Of a stretch of DNA of 64,000 nucleotides, positions 62,977-64,000 are shown in pieces. The notes beneath the pieces are model-generated. The model did no database searches and was not told where the DNA came from. It saw only the letters and a list, made by a program, of their open reading frames with translations. Position 1 is the first letter of the stretch. Each line of letters opens with the position of its first letter. This DNA comes from Pseudomonas sp. PSE14 (GTDB lineage: Bacteria > Pseudomonadota > Gammaproteobacteria > Pseudomonadales > Pseudomonadaceae): NCBI RefSeq assembly GCF_029203285.1, contig NZ_CP115669.1, positions 5,084,001-5,148,000 of the forward strand, read 5' to 3'. Both the position numbers and the translations under genes were made by a program.

Positions 62977-64000
62977 ATGACCGCGCCCATCGATTCCTTC
63001 CGCCAGCCGCTGGACCCCAGCCAGACGCTGCCGATCTACCGTCAGCTCTACGAGCGCATCAAGGACGCCATCGCCCGTGGCGCGCTGCGCCCCGGCGAGC
63101 GCGTGCCGCCGGTACGCGGGCTGGCCGGCGAGCTGGGCGTGGCGCGGGGCACGGTGGAGCTGGCCTACCAGCTGCTGACCAGCGAGGGCTACCTGCAGGC
63201 GCGCGGACCGGCCGGCACGGTGGTCTCGCCGCAGCTCGCCGGACGAACCTCGCCGGCCCCGCCGGTAGCGCTCGACCCGGCCACGGTGGAACGCAGCCTG
63301 CCCGGGGTGATCGCCCATGGCCCGGCCATCAGGCCGCTGCAGCTCGGCCTGCCGGCGCTGGACGCCTTCCCCCGCGCGCTCTGGTCGCGCCTGTGCGCGC
63401 GCCGCCTGCGCCAGCAGGGCGCGGCGACCCTGGCCTATCCCGAACCCTGCGGCTATGGCCCGCTGCGCGAGGCAGTGGCCGGCTACCTGGGGGTGTCCCG
63501 AGGGATCGTCTGCGATCCCGCGCAGGTGTTCATCTGCGCCGGCTACCAGGGCGCGCTGGACCTGATCAGCCGCACCCTGCTCGAACCCGGCCAGGGTTTC
63601 TGGCACGAGGACCCGGGCTACCCCCGTGGCCGCGAGCTGTTGCGCCGCGCCGGCGGTGTGCCGGTTGCAGTGGCGGTGGATGACGACGGCCTGCGGGTGG
63701 AGGACGGCATCGCCCGCGCGCCGGACGCCCGCTTCGCCCTGGTCACGCCCTCGCAGCAGAGCCCCACCGGCGTCGCCCTCAGCCTGCCCCGCCGTCTGGC
63801 CTTGCTGGACTGGGCGGCTGGCGCCAACGCCTGGGTCATCGAGGACGACTACGACAGCGAATACCGTTACGCCGGCTTCCCGCTGCCGGCGCTTAAAAGC
63901 CTCGACCGCGCCGGCCGCGTGCTCTACACCGGCACCTTCAGCAAGGTGCTCTACCCGGCGCTGCGCCTGGGCTACCTGGTGGTGCCGCCGGCACTGGTGG
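62977..64000 (+). CDS. MocR-type GntR/aminotransferase regulator (truncated by window end)
   Basis: The window ends inside this gene after about 341 codons. The N-terminal GntR winged HTH (ALRPGERVPPVRGLAGELG, ARGTVELAYQLLTSEGYL) is followed by an aminotransferase-fold domain (YPEPCGYGPLREAVAGYLG, EDDYDSEYRY, and GTFSKVLYPALRLGYL with the PLP-type lysine). MocR proteins sense PLP-linked metabolites (for example PdxR, GabR, EhuR, TauR). No target is visible in the window other than the divergent cbpA. Confidence 0.88.
   Translation, partial: MTAPIDSFRQPLDPSQTLPIYRQLYERIKDAIARGALRPGERVPPVRGLAGELGVARGTVELAYQLLTSEGYLQARGPAGTVVSPQLAGRTSPAPPVALDPATVERSLPGVIAHGPAIRPLQLGLPALDAFPRALWSRLCARRLRQQGAATLAYPEPCGYGPLREAVAGYLGVSRGIVCDPAQVFICAGYQGALDLISRTLLEPGQGFWHEDPGYPRGRELLRRAGGVPVAVAVDDDGLRVEDGIARAPDARFALVTPSQQSPTGVALSLPRRLALLDWAAGANAWVIEDDYDSEYRYAGFPLPALKSLDRAGRVLYTGTFSKVLYPALRLGYLVVPPALV

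Overview
The window reads as chromosome of a GC-rich Pseudomonas. The genus call rests on dispersed GTAGGAGCGAGCTTGCTCGC-type REP pairs, a CioAB cyanide-insensitive oxidase operon with a DUF2474 gene, a BetT-type choline transporter, tau genes and general gene style. Relatives in the P. aeruginosa/nitroreducens/citronellolis branch are my inference, not a search result. I see no prophage, integrase, insertion sequence, rRNA or CRISPR array. Most of the window is well-packed core or near-core gene content.

Layout. 1-2.4 kb: partial ferredoxin-NADP reductase, rlmG, an alpha/beta hydrolase. 2.5-8.7 kb: a minus-strand operon for a Tat-exported molybdenum hydroxylase (Mo subunit, 2Fe-2S subunit, triheme cytochrome c) with its own cofactor maturation genes (xdhC, mocA-like). 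9-13.2 kb: an MFS transporter and the cioAB-DUF2474 operon with an ANR-like box. 13.6-16.6 kb: a plus-strand sulfur-compound group (MetQ-like binding protein, PLP gamma-family enzyme, sigma54-type AAA+ protein with a degenerate GAFTGA loop). 16.9-21.3 kb: a possible 39-aa ORF, betT and an OPT transporter. 21.6-26.6 kb: tauABCD and a short acyl-CoA-dehydrogenase-like gene. 26.7-34.2 kb: EamA exporter with divergent Lrp regulator, thiolase, long FabG, EF-hand protein, AraC regulator and MaoC hydratase. 34.2-38.8 kb: a co-directional run (MazG-like, cmoM, two DUF4136 lipoproteins, GNAT, DsrE-like, GcvH-like, VanX-like). 38.8-42.2 kb: small envelope proteins, GrpB and a parDE toxin-antitoxin pair.

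42.2-51.8 kb is the most striking block. tRNA-Sec, selB, selA, fdhE and the three formate dehydrogenase-N subunits all lie on the minus strand. The catalytic subunit gene has an in-frame TGA (codon 197) followed by a SECIS-like hairpin, so machinery, substrate protein and maturation factor sit side by side. A 50-aa membrane-protein gene not seen at usual length cut-offs lies just upstream. 52.3-64 kb: fadH, SRPBCC protein, YdcZ-type transporter, idi, YkgJ-family protein, MATE pump, DUF2214, arylamine N-acetyltransferase, cupin and epimerase genes, FMN reductase, cbpA-cbpM, and a MocR-type regulator cut by the window end.

Three dispersed repeat families (REP pairs, CCTCTCC-stem elements, GTAGGGCG-stem elements) fill many gaps, including gaps inside the tau and sel/fdh operons; one supplies the fdhE stop codon. 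I found no clearly new defence or biosynthetic system. The best leads are the Mo-hydroxylase/cytochrome operon of unknown substrate, the MetQ/PLP/sigma54 group, the DsrE/GcvH-like neighbours, and the small ORF above the fdh operon.
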